A stretch of 64,000 nt of DNA from Desulfobacteraceae bacterium (GCA_013003715.1 JABDIN010000033.1:62001-126000), one strand, 5' to 3'. Numbered from the stretch's first letter, positions 26,765 through 36,509 are shown. Notes: generated by a model not told the origin, from the sequence alone. Program-made: numbers and translations.

Positions 26765-27943
26765 ATGATGAAAGTTGACTTTGACGCCGTTATCAACCGC
26801 AAGCATACGGATTCGTACAAGTGGGACAGTTATAAATCCGGTGACGGTGGCACCGATCCCATTCCCATGTGGGTTGCGGATATGGATTTCGAATGCCCGC
26901 CTGATGTAACGGCCGCCATCCAAAAGCGTGCGGCCCATGGTATATACGGTTACACCATCAGACCCCCCGCTTATTATACAGCCATTCTGAATTGGATGCG
27001 GACCCGGTATGATTGGGCTGTGGATGAATCCTGGCTTGCCTTCTGTCCTCCGGGGATCATTCCGGCTGTTCAGGCCCTGGTCCGTATGCTCACCCGTCCC
27101 GGAGATGAAATCGCGGTTCATGATCCCGCGTATGAACCGCTGGCCGAGGTGGTACTTCGGAACGGCCGCAAGCTAATCCGGCTTCCCCTCGATCAAAAAA
27201 ACAATCGTTTCACGATGGAGATGGGTGCACTGGCCGACCGCCTCTCCGCCAAAACCCGGATGCTGATCCTGTGCAATCCCCATAATCCGACCGGACGGGT
27301 GTGGACCCGGGCCGAGCTTGCCCGGCTCGTGGAGATATGTCTGACCCATGACATCTTCATCGTATCGGACGACATCCATGCGGATATTGTATACTCAGGT
27401 CATCGATACTGTCCGGTGGGCGCTGTTTCACCGGATGCCGGAAAAAATACCGCCACCCTCTATTCACCGAGTAAAACCTTCAATCTCGGCGGCCTGCAGA
27501 CCTCCACCGTTATCATTCCCGACGCGGATATCCGGCAACGGTTTAATGAAGAGCTTAAAACCGCACAGATCCGTCTGGATAATATTTTCGGGCAGGTTGC
27601 CGTCGAGGCAAGCTATGGCCACGCCGGTCCGTGGCTGGATCAGTTGCTCGCCTATCTGGAATCAAACCTGGAACTGCTCCTGCGCTTCTTTGATGACAGA
27701 ATTCCGCTTATCCACGTCATTCCTCCGGAGGGCACGTTCCTCGTCTGGCTCGACTGCCGGGATCTCGGCCTGTCCGGGAGAGACCTGGAACGATTTTTTA
27801 CTGAAAAAGCCGGCGTTCTTCTCACACCTGGAGGGGAATTCGGCGATCGATGGCGGGGATTTATGCGAATGAATTTCGCCTGTCCGCGTTCGATACTCAC
27901 CAAGGCATTGAAAAACATCGGGCAGGCTGTAAGGGCGCTATAG
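26765..27943 (+). CDS. MalY/PatB-type aminotransferase, cystathionine beta-lyase like
   Basis: A 392-residue PLP fold-type I enzyme of the MalY/PatB group, which usually cleave C-S bonds of cystathionine or cysteine conjugates to pyruvate, ammonia and a thiol. PMWVADMDFECPP at the N-terminus and the PLP lysine in SPSKTFNLGGLQT are family marks, as is NPHNPTGRVW. The frame extends upstream to 26696, inside the deacylase gene, but the ATG at 26765 starts the conserved sequence. A second ATG at 26768 is possible. Products of this enzyme include aminoacrylate, which RidA would clear. Confidence 0.92.
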   Translation: MMKVDFDAVINRKHTDSYKWDSYKSGDGGTDPIPMWVADMDFECPPDVTAAIQKRAAHGIYGYTIRPPAYYTAILNWMRTRYDWAVDESWLAFCPPGIIPAVQALVRMLTRPGDEIAVHDPAYEPLAEVVLRNGRKLIRLPLDQKNNRFTMEMGALADRLSAKTRMLILCNPHNPTGRVWTRAELARLVEICLTHDIFIVSDDIHADIVYSGHRYCPVGAVSPDAGKNTATLYSPSKTFNLGGLQTSTVIIPDADIRQRFNEELKTAQIRLDNIFGQVAVEASYGHAGPWLDQLLAYLESNLELLLRFFDDRIPLIHVIPPEGTFLVWLDCRDLGLSGRDLERFFTEKAGVLLTPGGEFGDRWRGFMRMNFACPRSILTKALKNIGQAVRAL

Positions 27944-28004
27944 GCCCCCGCAGCCACCTGATATCAAACATATACGTGAAGCACAACCGGATAGGAGTTA
28001 AGGA

Positions 28005-29021
28005 ATGAACAAGGCGATTGACCGTATCATCAAACGGTTTTTCGGATCTCAAAAAACGCCCGGTATGATTGTAACGGCCGTAAAAGACAGCCGGATAATA
28101 TACGAAGGGACGATGGGAGAGACATGCCTTAAAACAGGTATTCCGGTGGATCCGCAAACGGCTTTCCATATGGCGTCCGTGACGAAACTGTTTGTGGGAA
28201 CAGCCGTTGTTCAGCTGTGGGAAAAAGGTTTGTTGGCGCTGGATCAACCGGTGGTCGGTTATTTGCCTCGATTTCGACTCAAGGATCCGCGGCACACGAA
28301 AATTACATCAGCGCATATCCTGTCCCATACGTCAGGGATGCCGGATTTCGATAGCGACCCCTGGAGCGAACCGAGTTATGACGACCATGCCTTGGCGCGT
28401 TTTGTAACCACTTTTGTGGCCGGCAAACATCTCACGGGGGATCCGGGGCAGGCCTATCAATACTGCAACACCTTGTATGAGGTGCTGGGGGATCTGGTTG
28501 CAGTTGTATCCGGCCAACTTTTTGAGGACTATGTCCAGGACCACATTCTGCTACCACTGGGGATGAACCATAGTACATTATATAAAACCCGCATACCCGC
28601 CCGCAGGCTGGCCATGCCCCATGTGGTTGACGGCGATCAGGTTTCGGAGAGCCCTGTGTTTCCGTATAACCGGATGCATGCACCCAGCTCCACCATGTAT
28701 TCCACCGTCGGAGATATGGGGCGGTGGTTATTGGCAAACCTGAATCGCGGATGCCTTGACGGGGTTAGAATATTAAAGTCCGATAGTTTTGACCGGCTGT
28801 GGCAACCGGTAAACGAGAAGATTCCCACCATCGGCCTGAGCTGGCACCGGCGGCGGTTCAAAGAAACCCCTTGTGTATACCATGGTGGCAGCGATGTGGG
28901 ATTCCGAAGCTACCTGGCCCTTCTGCCGCAAAGAAATGCAGGGGTGTTTGCGGCGGCCAACGCGATTCCTTGTGCCGTTGAGGATTTGGTTGAAGAGTTG
29001 CTTGAAGTCCTGGCCACCTGA
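28005..29021 (+). CDS. Serine beta-lactamase-fold hydrolase
   Basis: A 338-residue class C beta-lactamase/DD-peptidase-fold enzyme. The nucleophile is in SVTKL (S-x-x-K), the second motif in YCNTLYEVLG (Y-x-N) and the third HGG in YHGGSDVGFRS. No signal peptide is visible, so it acts in the cytoplasm. This makes a D-aminopeptidase, esterase or amidase role on imported substrates likelier than antibiotic resistance. It follows the C-S lyase by 61 bases with AGGAG upstream of the ATG, and is the last gene of the plus-strand unit. Confidence 0.85.
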   Translation: MNKAIDRIIKRFFGSQKTPGMIVTAVKDSRIIYEGTMGETCLKTGIPVDPQTAFHMASVTKLFVGTAVVQLWEKGLLALDQPVVGYLPRFRLKDPRHTKITSAHILSHTSGMPDFDSDPWSEPSYDDHALARFVTTFVAGKHLTGDPGQAYQYCNTLYEVLGDLVAVVSGQLFEDYVQDHILLPLGMNHSTLYKTRIPARRLAMPHVVDGDQVSESPVFPYNRMHAPSSTMYSTVGDMGRWLLANLNRGCLDGVRILKSDSFDRLWQPVNEKIPTIGLSWHRRRFKETPCVYHGGSDVGFRSYLALLPQRNAGVFAAANAIPCAVEDLVEELLEVLAT

Positions 29022-29075
29022 CCGTGTGATATGATGGCTTGTCCTCCAGGGCGGATATTTCGTCAAAAAGGGCGG

Positions 29076-29756
29076 TTACGTGACGTTGAGACTATGGTTT
29101 AAACGGACTTTTTTGAGATAATTATAGACCGTGTATTTTGATATGCCCATGCTTGCCGCCACAAAATCCACCGAGCCTTTGATGAGAAAAGCACCCTTGC
29201 TTTCCAGTATTGTAATCAGCTCCAATCTCTCTTCGGTGGCCATGGTGGGGGGTTGCTTTCCAATCTGCGCGATGCCCTCTTCCAGAAGAGAGGAAATGGT
29301 TTCCTGAGGTGAAGAGGCAAAGGTCTCTGTCTTGTAAGGACTTTTTTTCTCTTCGACCTTAATCAAGTCTTCAACCATGGATATTGAATTTAAAAAGTCA
29401 GTGACATCAAAATTGATACAAAGCGCACCGATAACCTTGCCCTTGGCGTCACGGATAAAATTGGTGGATGATTTGACGATGCGTCCGCCCTTGGAACTCG
29501 TCCGGTAATTGCACATGTTTTGAACATCATCGCCGTGTTTGCGCAGTTCCTTGAGTACCAGGTCCGTGATCGGTGCTCCCGGTTTACGTTTTGTCAACGT
29601 GCCCGCTATGTAAATAAGCGATTTTCTCAAATTATCAAAATTATGGACAGCCACTTCGCAGTTCCGGCCGAAAGTCTCCACGATAACATCAGCAGTTCGC
29701 TTCAGGTTATTGAACAACAACTGATTTTCATCCACCACAGCACTTCGTTTTTTCAC
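29076..29756 (-). CDS. DauR/YheO-type transcription regulator (PAS_6 + HTH)
   Basis: A 226-residue regulator. Residues 18-125 form the YheO-like PAS domain (VETFGRNCEVAVHNFDNL and GKVIGALCINFDVT). Residues about 170-220 form the DNA-binding HTH_22 with GSVDFVAASMGISKYTVYN then YLKKVRL. The family includes DauR, the repressor of D-arginine use in Pseudomonas. In this island the protein most likely senses a D-amino acid or derivative. It converges with the beta-lactamase-fold gene and lies downstream of the amino-acid ABC transporter on the same strand. AGGAG precedes its start. Confidence 0.88.
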   Translation of the reverse strand: MKKRSAVVDENQLLFNNLKRTADVIVETFGRNCEVAVHNFDNLRKSLIYIAGTLTKRKPGAPITDLVLKELRKHGDDVQNMCNYRTSSKGGRIVKSSTNFIRDAKGKVIGALCINFDVTDFLNSISMVEDLIKVEEKKSPYKTETFASSPQETISSLLEEGIAQIGKQPPTMATEERLELITILESKGAFLIKGSVDFVAASMGISKYTVYNYLKKVRLNHSLNVT

Positions 29757-29919
29757 GAATAGCTCCTTTCGCTGTCTTGATTTAAAAACCCGGCTTCGCG
29801 GAAGTTAACCACTCCGATACATAAGGATAGTAGCGGATGTCAAGTATTTATCCTCCGGGACAAGCAAGATGAGATTTCGCTATACCGTTAGCCGGACGCC
29901 AGGTGCAAGATACGGTGAC

Positions 29920-30669
29920 CTAATGGGTCAGAATCTTGCCGATGAATACCGCTGCGCGATCCGTCCGGGGATTGTCAAAAAACTGGTCCGGGGATCCGGA
30001 TTCCAGCAACTCGCCCTGGTCCATAAATATCACCCGATGGGCAACCTGCCGGGCAAATTCCATTTCATGGGTGACCACGCACATGGTCATACCGTCCCTG
30101 GCCAATTGAACCATGACATCCAGTACCTCTCCAATCATCTCCGGATCCAAAGCACTGGTCGGTTCATCAAAGAGCATGATTTTAGGTGACATGGCCAACC
30201 CACGGGCAATGGCCACACGCTGCTGCTGTCCGCCGGAGAGCTGGGACGGGTAAGAATCCGCTTTGTCGGATAGACCCACACGGGCTAACTTTTCATGGCC
30301 CAGTTTGACAGCGTCGGTTTTATTGATTTTTCGGACATTAATCGGGGCGAGGGTCACATTTTCCAGTGCCGTCATGTGAGGGTAGAGGTGGAACTGCTGA
30401 AAGACAAAACCGATTTCCGCCCGGAGATTGGTGATATTGGTGGAATGGTCATGAAGTGGAAAATTGTCTACGAAGAGCTCGCCTTTTTGGAATTTTTCCA
30501 GGCGATTTATACACCGAATCAGCGTTGATTTGCCGGAACCGCTGGGGCCGCAGATCACGACGACCTCGCCGGCCGCCACCTGAAGATTCACATCTTTCAG
30601 TACATGCAGTTTGCCGAACCATTTATTGACGTCTTTGAATTTTATCATTCGATTACCCGCCGATTTCAA
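29920..30669 (-). CDS. Polar amino-acid ABC transporter ATPase (GlnQ type)
   Basis: A 249-residue ATPase of the polar amino-acid importer family. Walker A is GPSGSGKST, the signature LSGGQQQRVAIARGL, Walker B IMLFDEPTSALDPE and the switch His in CVVTHEMEFA. It has no C-terminal extension. It is the last gene of a four-gene importer whose other parts lie upstream on the same strand (binding protein, two permeases); its start is one base after the end of the permease gene. Confidence 0.96.
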   Translation of the reverse strand: MKSAGNRMIKFKDVNKWFGKLHVLKDVNLQVAAGEVVVICGPSGSGKSTLIRCINRLEKFQKGELFVDNFPLHDHSTNITNLRAEIGFVFQQFHLYPHMTALENVTLAPINVRKINKTDAVKLGHEKLARVGLSDKADSYPSQLSGGQQQRVAIARGLAMSPKIMLFDEPTSALDPEMIGEVLDVMVQLARDGMTMCVVTHEMEFARQVAHRVIFMDQGELLESGSPDQFFDNPRTDRAAVFIGKILTH

Positions 30670-30670
30670 T

Positions 30671-31339
30671 TTATAATCTTACCTGCTCAACGGCCATCCG
30701 TCGTTCCAGGTTGTTTGACAGGCGTATGAGCGGGTAAGATATGCTGAAATACAAGATGCCCACAAGGGTGAAAACCATCAAACCTTCCGGTATTCTCACC
30801 ACCGTCATCCAGCCCACCCGGGTCAACTCGATTACACCGATGACCGAGACCACTGAAGAATCTTTAATTAACAATACGTACTGGCCCACCAGCGGTGGCA
30901 GGATGGTCTGCATGGCCTGGGGCAGGATCACCAACCGCAATTGTTGAATCGGACCAAGGCCCGAAGAAGCCGCTGCCTCCCATTGCCCTTTTTCCACAGC
31001 TTTGATACCTCCCGCCACAATTTCGCACAGGAATGCAGTTCCCAATACCGAAAGGGAAATGATGGCCGCCGGAAACGCATCCAATTGTATTCCCCATTCG
31101 GGAAAAATAAAAAAAACGATGAAGATCTGCACCACAAAAGGGGTTCCCCGAATGAAGGACACATAGATACCGATAACACCGGATAATATCCGGCTGTTGC
31201 CGGCCCGCAGGGTTCCCAGCAGAAATCCGAAAATAGTGCTTAAAATCAGACTCAGACCCGAGACAGCCACCGTCATCCAAAGTCCCTTTAGAAAGAAAGG
31301 AAAAATTTCCACTAGCCGTTGCAGATAGTGTGCAATCAT
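30671..31339 (-). CDS. Polar amino-acid ABC transporter permease 2
   Basis: A 222-residue HisM/GlnP-type permease with about five membrane helices. Typical segments are GTLRAGNSRILSGVIGIYVS, FIRGTPFVVQIF and a cytoplasmic loop EAAASSGLGPIQQLRLVILP. A frame reaches position 31486, but the ATG at 31339 has GGGAGGA upstream and lies 2 bases after the stop of the previous permease gene, so it is used. It pairs with that permease to form a heterodimeric channel. Confidence 0.92.
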   Translation of the reverse strand: MIAHYLQRLVEIFPFFLKGLWMTVAVSGLSLILSTIFGFLLGTLRAGNSRILSGVIGIYVSFIRGTPFVVQIFIVFFIFPEWGIQLDAFPAAIISLSVLGTAFLCEIVAGGIKAVEKGQWEAAASSGLGPIQQLRLVILPQAMQTILPPLVGQYVLLIKDSSVVSVIGVIELTRVGWMTVVRIPEGLMVFTLVGILYFSISYPLIRLSNNLERRMAVEQVRL

Positions 31340-31341
31340 AT

Positions 31342-32010
31342 TCAGTATTCCTCCCTGAAAATAAGCTTTTTCTGGGACCAGGTTGCCAGGGAATGCAGGC
31401 AGAAGTAGATGCACAGGTAGAAAAAGGCCACTGTAAAAAAGCCTTCGGTGGGCATGAATCGTTCGGATGTGAGCATTTGTCCGCACCGGGTCAGTTCAGC
31501 AACGGAAATAAGGGACAGCAGTGAACTGTCTTTGACCAGGACAATGGCCTGCCCGAGCAGCGGTGGAATGGTTACCCCGAGCGCCTGGGGCAGGATGAGA
31601 AAACGCATCCGCTGATAGTATGATAAGCCGGACGAAACACCAGCTTCAATCTGACCATTGGGTACGGACGTGATGCCCGCCCTTACGATTTCGGCGATGT
31701 ATGCGCCGGAATTGAGCATCAATGCCAGAATCCCGGTTTGCAATTCCGGTATCCGTATGCCCAGGGTAGGCAACCCGAAATAGAAAAAATATATCTGCAC
31801 CAGCAGGGGAGTGGACCGGATGGACTCGATATAAACAATAGCGATCGCCCGTATCACCTTCCATTGGGACAATCGTCCGGCACAGGCAATGATGCCGGTG
31901 ATGATGGCCAGGAAAATGGAAGCAAAGGAAATCAAAAAAGTATTGCGCAATCCTTCGAGAAAGAGGGGCATGTACTCCAGGATAACCCTGAAATTAAATC
32001 CTTCTATCAT
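31342..32010 (-). CDS. Polar amino-acid ABC transporter permease 1
   Basis: A 222-residue partner permease of the same type, with ESIRSTPLLVQIYFFYFGLP and the ATPase-contact loop EAGVSSGLSYYQRMRFLILP. About five helices are predicted. The order binding protein, permease, permease, ATPase is the standard four-gene module. The binding-protein gene ends 116 bases upstream. Confidence 0.92.
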   Translation of the reverse strand: MIEGFNFRVILEYMPLFLEGLRNTFLISFASIFLAIITGIIACAGRLSQWKVIRAIAIVYIESIRSTPLLVQIYFFYFGLPTLGIRIPELQTGILALMLNSGAYIAEIVRAGITSVPNGQIEAGVSSGLSYYQRMRFLILPQALGVTIPPLLGQAIVLVKDSSLLSLISVAELTRCGQMLTSERFMPTEGFFTVAFFYLCIYFCLHSLATWSQKKLIFREEY

Positions 32011-32126
32011 TTTTCACCACGGCCAAGGGTATACGCCGACAGCAGGGCACAACACCCCAACTGCCGGCATAATTTCAGAAACGGATGGTATCGTGCCGGG
32101 CAACATTACAACCAGCCGGAATGGTA

Positions 32127-32933
32127 TTATTGGTGGTCTTTCTTCCAGTCCGCGGATTCCATCCAGTATTTGATATTTTTTTCATAGGTGCCGTCCTCGC
32201 GGATCTTACTGAAAAACAGGTTGATCCACTGCCACAGGTTGACAGATTCCTGACGCACGCCAAAAGACAAGGGATCCTTGCCCTGACCGAGTCGTTTCTC
32301 CAGGAGGCGCACCGAGTTGGGCGGAAAATCCGGAAGAACCGTGAGTACGGCAAGGTCATCATTGGTGCCGGCATCCACATGGCCTGCCAATAAAGCTTGG
32401 ACAATCAGCCGCCCGCTGCCTTTGTATGTCTTGATTTTAGCATTGGGCAGATATTTTTGGGCATTGGTATGGCTTGTGGATCCGAGCAGTACACCCACCG
32501 TCACCTCGGGTTTATTGACATCCTCGAGTGTCTGGTATGGCGCATCGGTTTTCGTGAATATACAGGGTTGGACATAGTACCATGGATCACAAAAGGTAAT
32601 CTTGAGCGCCCGTTTTAATGTGGGTGTCATGTCCGCTGCGAGTATGTCGGCTTTTCCCGACAACAGGGCCGGGATGAGACCGTCCCAGTCAAAATCGAGT
32701 ATTTTAAGCTTTACACCCATGCGATCCGCCATTTCCCGGGCGAATTCAACCATGGACCCCGTTTGTTTGCCGTTTTTATCCACAAACGCATATGGTGCGG
32801 AACCGGATTGAACCGCCACCCTCAGTTCCCCTCGCTTGACAATGTCAGATAATGTGCTGGCCGATGTGATGCCGGCCATTCCGATAATCAGTAACAGGGC
32901 CATTGCCGCCAGACTCATTCTGTTTACACGCAT
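32127..32933 (-). CDS. Amino-acid ABC transporter substrate-binding protein (family 3)
   Basis: A 268-residue periplasmic binding protein. A signal peptide (about 1-25, ending TSAS) precedes a family 3 solute-binding domain starting LSDIVKRGELRVAVQSGSAP. GSMVEFAREMADRMGVKL, the aspartate-rich FDWDGLIPALLSGKADI, and a C-terminal helix KIREDGTYEKNIKYW are typical. The ligand may be a polar or acidic amino acid; sequence alone does not settle it. GGAGGAGA precedes the start. The saccharopine-dehydrogenase-like gene lies 108 bases upstream on the same strand. Confidence 0.92.
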   Translation of the reverse strand: MRVNRMSLAAMALLLIIGMAGITSASTLSDIVKRGELRVAVQSGSAPYAFVDKNGKQTGSMVEFAREMADRMGVKLKILDFDWDGLIPALLSGKADILAADMTPTLKRALKITFCDPWYYVQPCIFTKTDAPYQTLEDVNKPEVTVGVLLGSTSHTNAQKYLPNAKIKTYKGSGRLIVQALLAGHVDAGTNDDLAVLTVLPDFPPNSVRLLEKRLGQGKDPLSFGVRQESVNLWQWINLFFSKIREDGTYEKNIKYWMESADWKKDHQ

Positions 32934-33041
32934 CCTCTCCTCCTTTTAGTCCTAAGGGTTTTGTTTCAGCTGATTGCTGTGGTGTCGTCTTTGTATTGTG
33001 GTGCCGGATATCTGATTGGCCAATCGCTGCATATCCAATGC

Positions 33042-34217
33042 TCAATCCGTCAAGGTCTCGAAAAGTTCCTCTAAAACGATGCCTCTGTCATTCAACTTGG
33101 AAGCGAAAGAAGGATATGGCACGTGTTGTAAGGGTGATAGTACACCTTTTTCGGGTATTTCGCCACCTGCCATCATCTGTGCGACAATGCTCGCTGGATA
33201 GCCCACACCTTTACTCATGGCCATGATGCCGGTATCAAGATCACGTTCGATGACAAGCCGGCTGGTGAGCCTCATCTTCTTGCCATCCTTTAAACCTTCG
33301 AAAATATTGAGCATGACCACCAGGTCTTTCTCATCATTCCGGTACTGCAAACGGGGTTCCAGGAATGTTGTGAGAAATTGGTGGGGAGAGATGTCACCGG
33401 GTAAGCCGGGTACGGGATCATCACTCAGAAAGTCCAGGGCTTTCAAAGGCCTCCAGAATGCACTCCAACCTGGCCATCGTAATGTATAGCGGCCGGTTTC
33501 ACCAATGGTCGATGTCACCCCCAACAGGTCGGTAAAAAGAACAGCATCACCATTGGGGATCGCCTCGAGACGGCCCAAATCCGGAAAATCAATGTGATGT
33601 ATGTTCTTTTCAAGGTGCTGTTCTTGGGCGGAAACATCTACAATGCGATTGTTTTTTATCAACCGCCCGGATCGCTTTGTCGAATTGAGAACACCATCCC
33701 AAATCCATGATATTTTATAATTAAGGGGGTTGTCACATGCTTTTTTTTCAGGAAATCCACCGCAATAAGAATTAATGAGGTGCAGTTCGTCAAATAATCG
33801 GGCGGCATGACCATAGAGGATTAAATCAATACCCGGATCCAAGCCGCATTCGGGCATGATGGCCACACCGGCGCTCCTGGCCGCCTGGTCAAGATGTGAA
33901 ATCGAGGAGGAGTAGTTGGAATTGACAATACTGACACCATTGCGCACGGCCGCATGGCCGATTTTTTCAGCGTATTTGCGCGGCAACAGGTCGATGGCGA
34001 TATCCGCCTTTTTAAACAGCGCATCCAGCGATGATTCATCGAGAACGTCCAGTTCAACAAGGTCGATTTTTGACATCTCCACAAACGGTTCGATGGCGGC
34101 GAAAGCCGTTGGATTGCTGTCCGCACATATAACCGACGATATATTGCGACACCCGGACAGGTCGCAGACAGCGGTCCGGCCCTGAATACCGCAGCCCCCC
34201 AACACTAAAACATTCAT
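33042..34217 (-). CDS. Saccharopine dehydrogenase-like oxidoreductase
   Basis: A 391-residue NAD(P)-dependent oxidoreductase of the saccharopine dehydrogenase/Lys9 family. The Rossmann motif is VLVLGGCGIQGRTAV, followed by the ADSNP/PRKYAEKIGHAAV region and the substrate domain with PECGLDPGIDLILYG. Family members act on saccharopine, carboxyspermidine or lysine. In front of an amino-acid importer, lysine or another diamino/D-amino acid is a plausible substrate. The protein continues to EELFETLTD with no truncation. It is the first gene of the minus-strand half of the island. Confidence 0.82.
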   Translation of the reverse strand: MNVLVLGGCGIQGRTAVCDLSGCRNISSVICADSNPTAFAAIEPFVEMSKIDLVELDVLDESSLDALFKKADIAIDLLPRKYAEKIGHAAVRNGVSIVNSNYSSSISHLDQAARSAGVAIMPECGLDPGIDLILYGHAARLFDELHLINSYCGGFPEKKACDNPLNYKISWIWDGVLNSTKRSGRLIKNNRIVDVSAQEQHLEKNIHHIDFPDLGRLEAIPNGDAVLFTDLLGVTSTIGETGRYTLRWPGWSAFWRPLKALDFLSDDPVPGLPGDISPHQFLTTFLEPRLQYRNDEKDLVVMLNIFEGLKDGKKMRLTSRLVIERDLDTGIMAMSKGVGYPASIVAQMMAGGEIPEKGVLSPLQHVPYPSFASKLNDRGIVLEELFETLTD

Positions 34218-34735
34218 TGCATCGTCCTCTAAACAATCCTACGTTATCCGGCGGCTGCCTGTCGTGATAAAAGTTATGCCGTCGGCTTGAGACACACGGC
34301 AGACCGGGGTAATAGAGAAATAGATTTTTTTTGGAATCCAGCATGCGCCGCAGTACATATGGTGGCATGGATAGACGTTCATACCAATACCGGATACATT
34401 CAGTCAACTAAATTTTTGTATGCCTTAAAAAAAATTGTCTTTATAATGAGGACACCTTTGCTTGAGAAACAACCTGGTTGCATATAAAAATGATCTTCCA
34501 TTCCGCCCATGTTCCTGCAAGAATAATAAAAAATGACCATCCGAATTAATTTTTCCCCTTAAGTTTGTTTCCTCTACGGTCGAAGACATAATATACGGGA
34601 TTTCTATTCATCAAAAAGCCAAAATCCGTATTAGGGCAGTAGTTTGCGGACAAGACGCAACAATATTTTCGATGGTAGCCGAATCTGTACGCCTGCTCAC
34701 TAAAAAACGCACCGACAGTGGGAAGTGGGAGTTTT
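34218..34735. other. Intergenic, nothing recognised
   Basis: About 520 bases between the saccharopine-dehydrogenase-like gene and repeat family B. Short frames on both strands have no domain or ribosome binding site support. No RNA gene or terminator was identified. Confidence 0.35.
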
Positions 34736-34891
34736 CAATATTAACCCGACAACTAAATAGGTAAAGTGGCTAATGCCTGAAATGCGTAAGAAGTTCCCGG
34801 CGGAATATACGGGGAACGCCCTTCCTGCTGTCTTTGTCACCCATAAACCAGAAACACGAATTTCATGTATTTATCCGACGGAGCAATAATA
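34736..34891 (+). repeat. Dispersed intergenic repeat, family B, copy 1
   Basis: About 156 bases that align along their length with the complement of 54371-54531. Shared blocks in the same order include AATATTAA-CCG-CAACTAA, TAGGTAAAGTG, CCATAAACCAGAAA, GTATTT-TCCG-CGGAG and AATAATA. No open frame or terminal inverted repeats were seen. The copy ends 18 bases before the next gene. Confidence 0.6.
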
Positions 34892-34909
34892 CACTAAAAG
34901 GCCTCTTGA

Positions 34910-35728
34910 ATGAATGTCGGTTTTCCATCCAGCGATGACAAAGGCCTCCTCAGAGGGGTTACGCTAAGTAATTTTCTCCAGTTAGTTGAAATGGAAGGAA
35001 ATACATGCATGCTTGAAATTTCATGCGGCAGGATAAAACAGAAAGGGTTTTTGTTCATTAACGGCGGTGTATTATTCGATGCCGAGTGCGGCTCTCTTTT
35101 CGGGTTGGGCGCGGCCAAGGAAATGATTAAATGGGTGGATGTCGAGATACTCATCAGGGAGCTGCCCAAGAGCAAGATGGTCCGGAAAATCGATGAAAGC
35201 CTGACATCACTGATACTACTGGTCCTCGGAGAAGAAAAGACCGCATTTGTGCCGGATGAATCCGCATCGGAAATGGAGATTTATGACATCGATCTGAACA
35301 TGGACAAAAATGGCGAAGACAATGAAAAACAGTCAAACACCAAACAGGAGACTACCATGGATGTACAGAAATTACATGAGACCATTGAAGTGCTTAAAAA
35401 GGATGTGGGGGACGGCTTGCTTGCAACGGACATTTTCGGTGCCGCTGACGGACAGTCCATAGCCGGCCACAATACACAACCCAAAGCAAGTGCGCTATTT
35501 AACAAATTAACCGATTTTATAACCGATGCGCTTACCGGAAGCGGATTTCCAGCATTGGGGAAATATTACATCATGGACCTTGTGGACGGCAACATGGTCA
35601 TCGTCATTCCCATGGGATCATATCGATGGGGGATGTTGGTCAACGGTGAAAAAACGCAAATGGGCTTGCTGCTCAACATTGTGATCCCAAAAATAATCGA
35701 CGGATTTGAAGAGGCGATTACAGGCTAA
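34910..35728 (+). CDS. DUF4388 domain fused to a Roadblock-like domain
   Basis: A 272-residue cytoplasmic protein. Residues about 10-110 form a DUF4388/PATAN module (LSNFLQLVEMEGNTCMLEI, GFLFINGGVLFDAECG). After an acidic linker (125-150), residues about 150-272 look like a Roadblock/LC7 fold (DGLLATDIFGAADGQSIAGH, then strands MDLVDGNMVIVIPMG and RWGMLVNG). DUF4388 proteins often accompany MglA-type small GTPases and Roadblock MglB proteins in deltaproteobacteria, but no GTPase is in the window. The ribosome binding site is weak. Two more small genes follow on the same strand. Confidence 0.7.
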   Translation: MNVGFPSSDDKGLLRGVTLSNFLQLVEMEGNTCMLEISCGRIKQKGFLFINGGVLFDAECGSLFGLGAAKEMIKWVDVEILIRELPKSKMVRKIDESLTSLILLVLGEEKTAFVPDESASEMEIYDIDLNMDKNGEDNEKQSNTKQETTMDVQKLHETIEVLKKDVGDGLLATDIFGAADGQSIAGHNTQPKASALFNKLTDFITDALTGSGFPALGKYYIMDLVDGNMVIVIPMGSYRWGMLVNGEKTQMGLLLNIVIPKIIDGFEEAITG

Positions 35729-35739
35729 GGTGCTTAATA

Positions 35740-35934
35740 ATGGGTAAAGAGCTGGAAAGAATATTCGACATCGTTGCGCAACGGGGCGGATTTGATGCAC
35801 GTATGGAATTTGCCTCGAGGACCGGTCTGTCTAAAAGCAAGGTGGCAAAGGCCAAGGACACTCCCGACTTAAAGCAAAAACTCTTGAAAATTGCAGCGGA
35901 AGTCCTCGGCCGGGAAATCAACGACTTCGACTAG
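35740..35934 (+). CDS. Small helical protein of unknown function
   Basis: A 64-residue basic, mostly helical protein (MGKELERIFDIVAQRGGFDA, SRTGLSKSKVAKAKDTPDLK). The helix-turn-helix-like spacing in the middle could bind DNA or a partner, but it is not a clear match to a family. AAGGTG lies upstream and the start is 11 bases after the previous stop, so it belongs to the DUF4388/Roadblock unit. Confidence 0.6.
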   Translation: MGKELERIFDIVAQRGGFDARMEFASRTGLSKSKVAKAKDTPDLKQKLLKIAAEVLGREINDFD

Positions 35935-36091
35935 CCCGGATACCGGCAAATGATAGATCGGTACCAGGCATTTTTGAGACGTATGAATTGAATGCCGCTC
36001 CACGGGTGCGCCCTGTTGGGCCCGGTTAGCCAGGTTGGCAGCGGTTTACCATTTTAATCATTGGAACCATCAATTCCATTTAAGGATAATT

Positions 36092-36484
36092 GTGTCAACC
36101 GAACTTAAAAAGATGCTGGAACAAATGACCGCCGAATTGGATGGAATGATTGCCGCTGCGGTGGTTTCCATCGATGACGGTCTTCTTGTGGAACGGGTCA
36201 GCAAAAAAACGGATGTCCATCCGGGACCCGCCGCGGCTTATCTGGCGCGCGTGGTGCAGTCGAACAGGGAGGCCATGAGGATGCTCGGCTGGAACCAGCA
36301 ACCGGAAGACATCCTCATTACCACCGAAGAAAGCTATTTCATCATCCGCCAATTAGCCGGAGATTTGTTTTTCCTGTTCGTCCTGACCACCCGGGATGAA
36401 TGGATCGGCCGAACACGGGCGTTGATGGCGCAATACGCAAAACAGATAACCGTCATTCTGGACCTGGTCAAAAAGAAATCATAA
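36092..36484 (+). CDS. Roadblock/LC7 domain protein
   Basis: A 131-residue single-domain Roadblock/LC7 protein: ELDGMIAAAVVSIDDGLLVE, then a helix, EDILITTEESYFIIRQL and FFLFVLTTRDEWIGRTRALM. Homologues such as MglB act as GTPase-activating partners of MglA-type GTPases in motility and polarity. The GTG at 36092 has TAAGGA upstream and begins the domain. An upstream ATG at 36035 would add 19 residues with no similarity. The gene is close to the DUF4388-Roadblock fusion, suggesting one signalling set. Confidence 0.82.
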   Translation: MSTELKKMLEQMTAELDGMIAAAVVSIDDGLLVERVSKKTDVHPGPAAAYLARVVQSNREAMRMLGWNQQPEDILITTEESYFIIRQLAGDLFFLFVLTTRDEWIGRTRALMAQYAKQITVILDLVKKKS

Positions 36485-36509
36485 TCCGGTCGGGATCTGT
36501 TTGGTATTT

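Noticed and set aside
28005-29021. Antibiotic-resistance beta-lactamase
   Set aside because: Active-site motifs fit the fold, but there is no signal peptide and the gene sits in a D-amino-acid island, so a cytoplasmic amidase or esterase is likelier.
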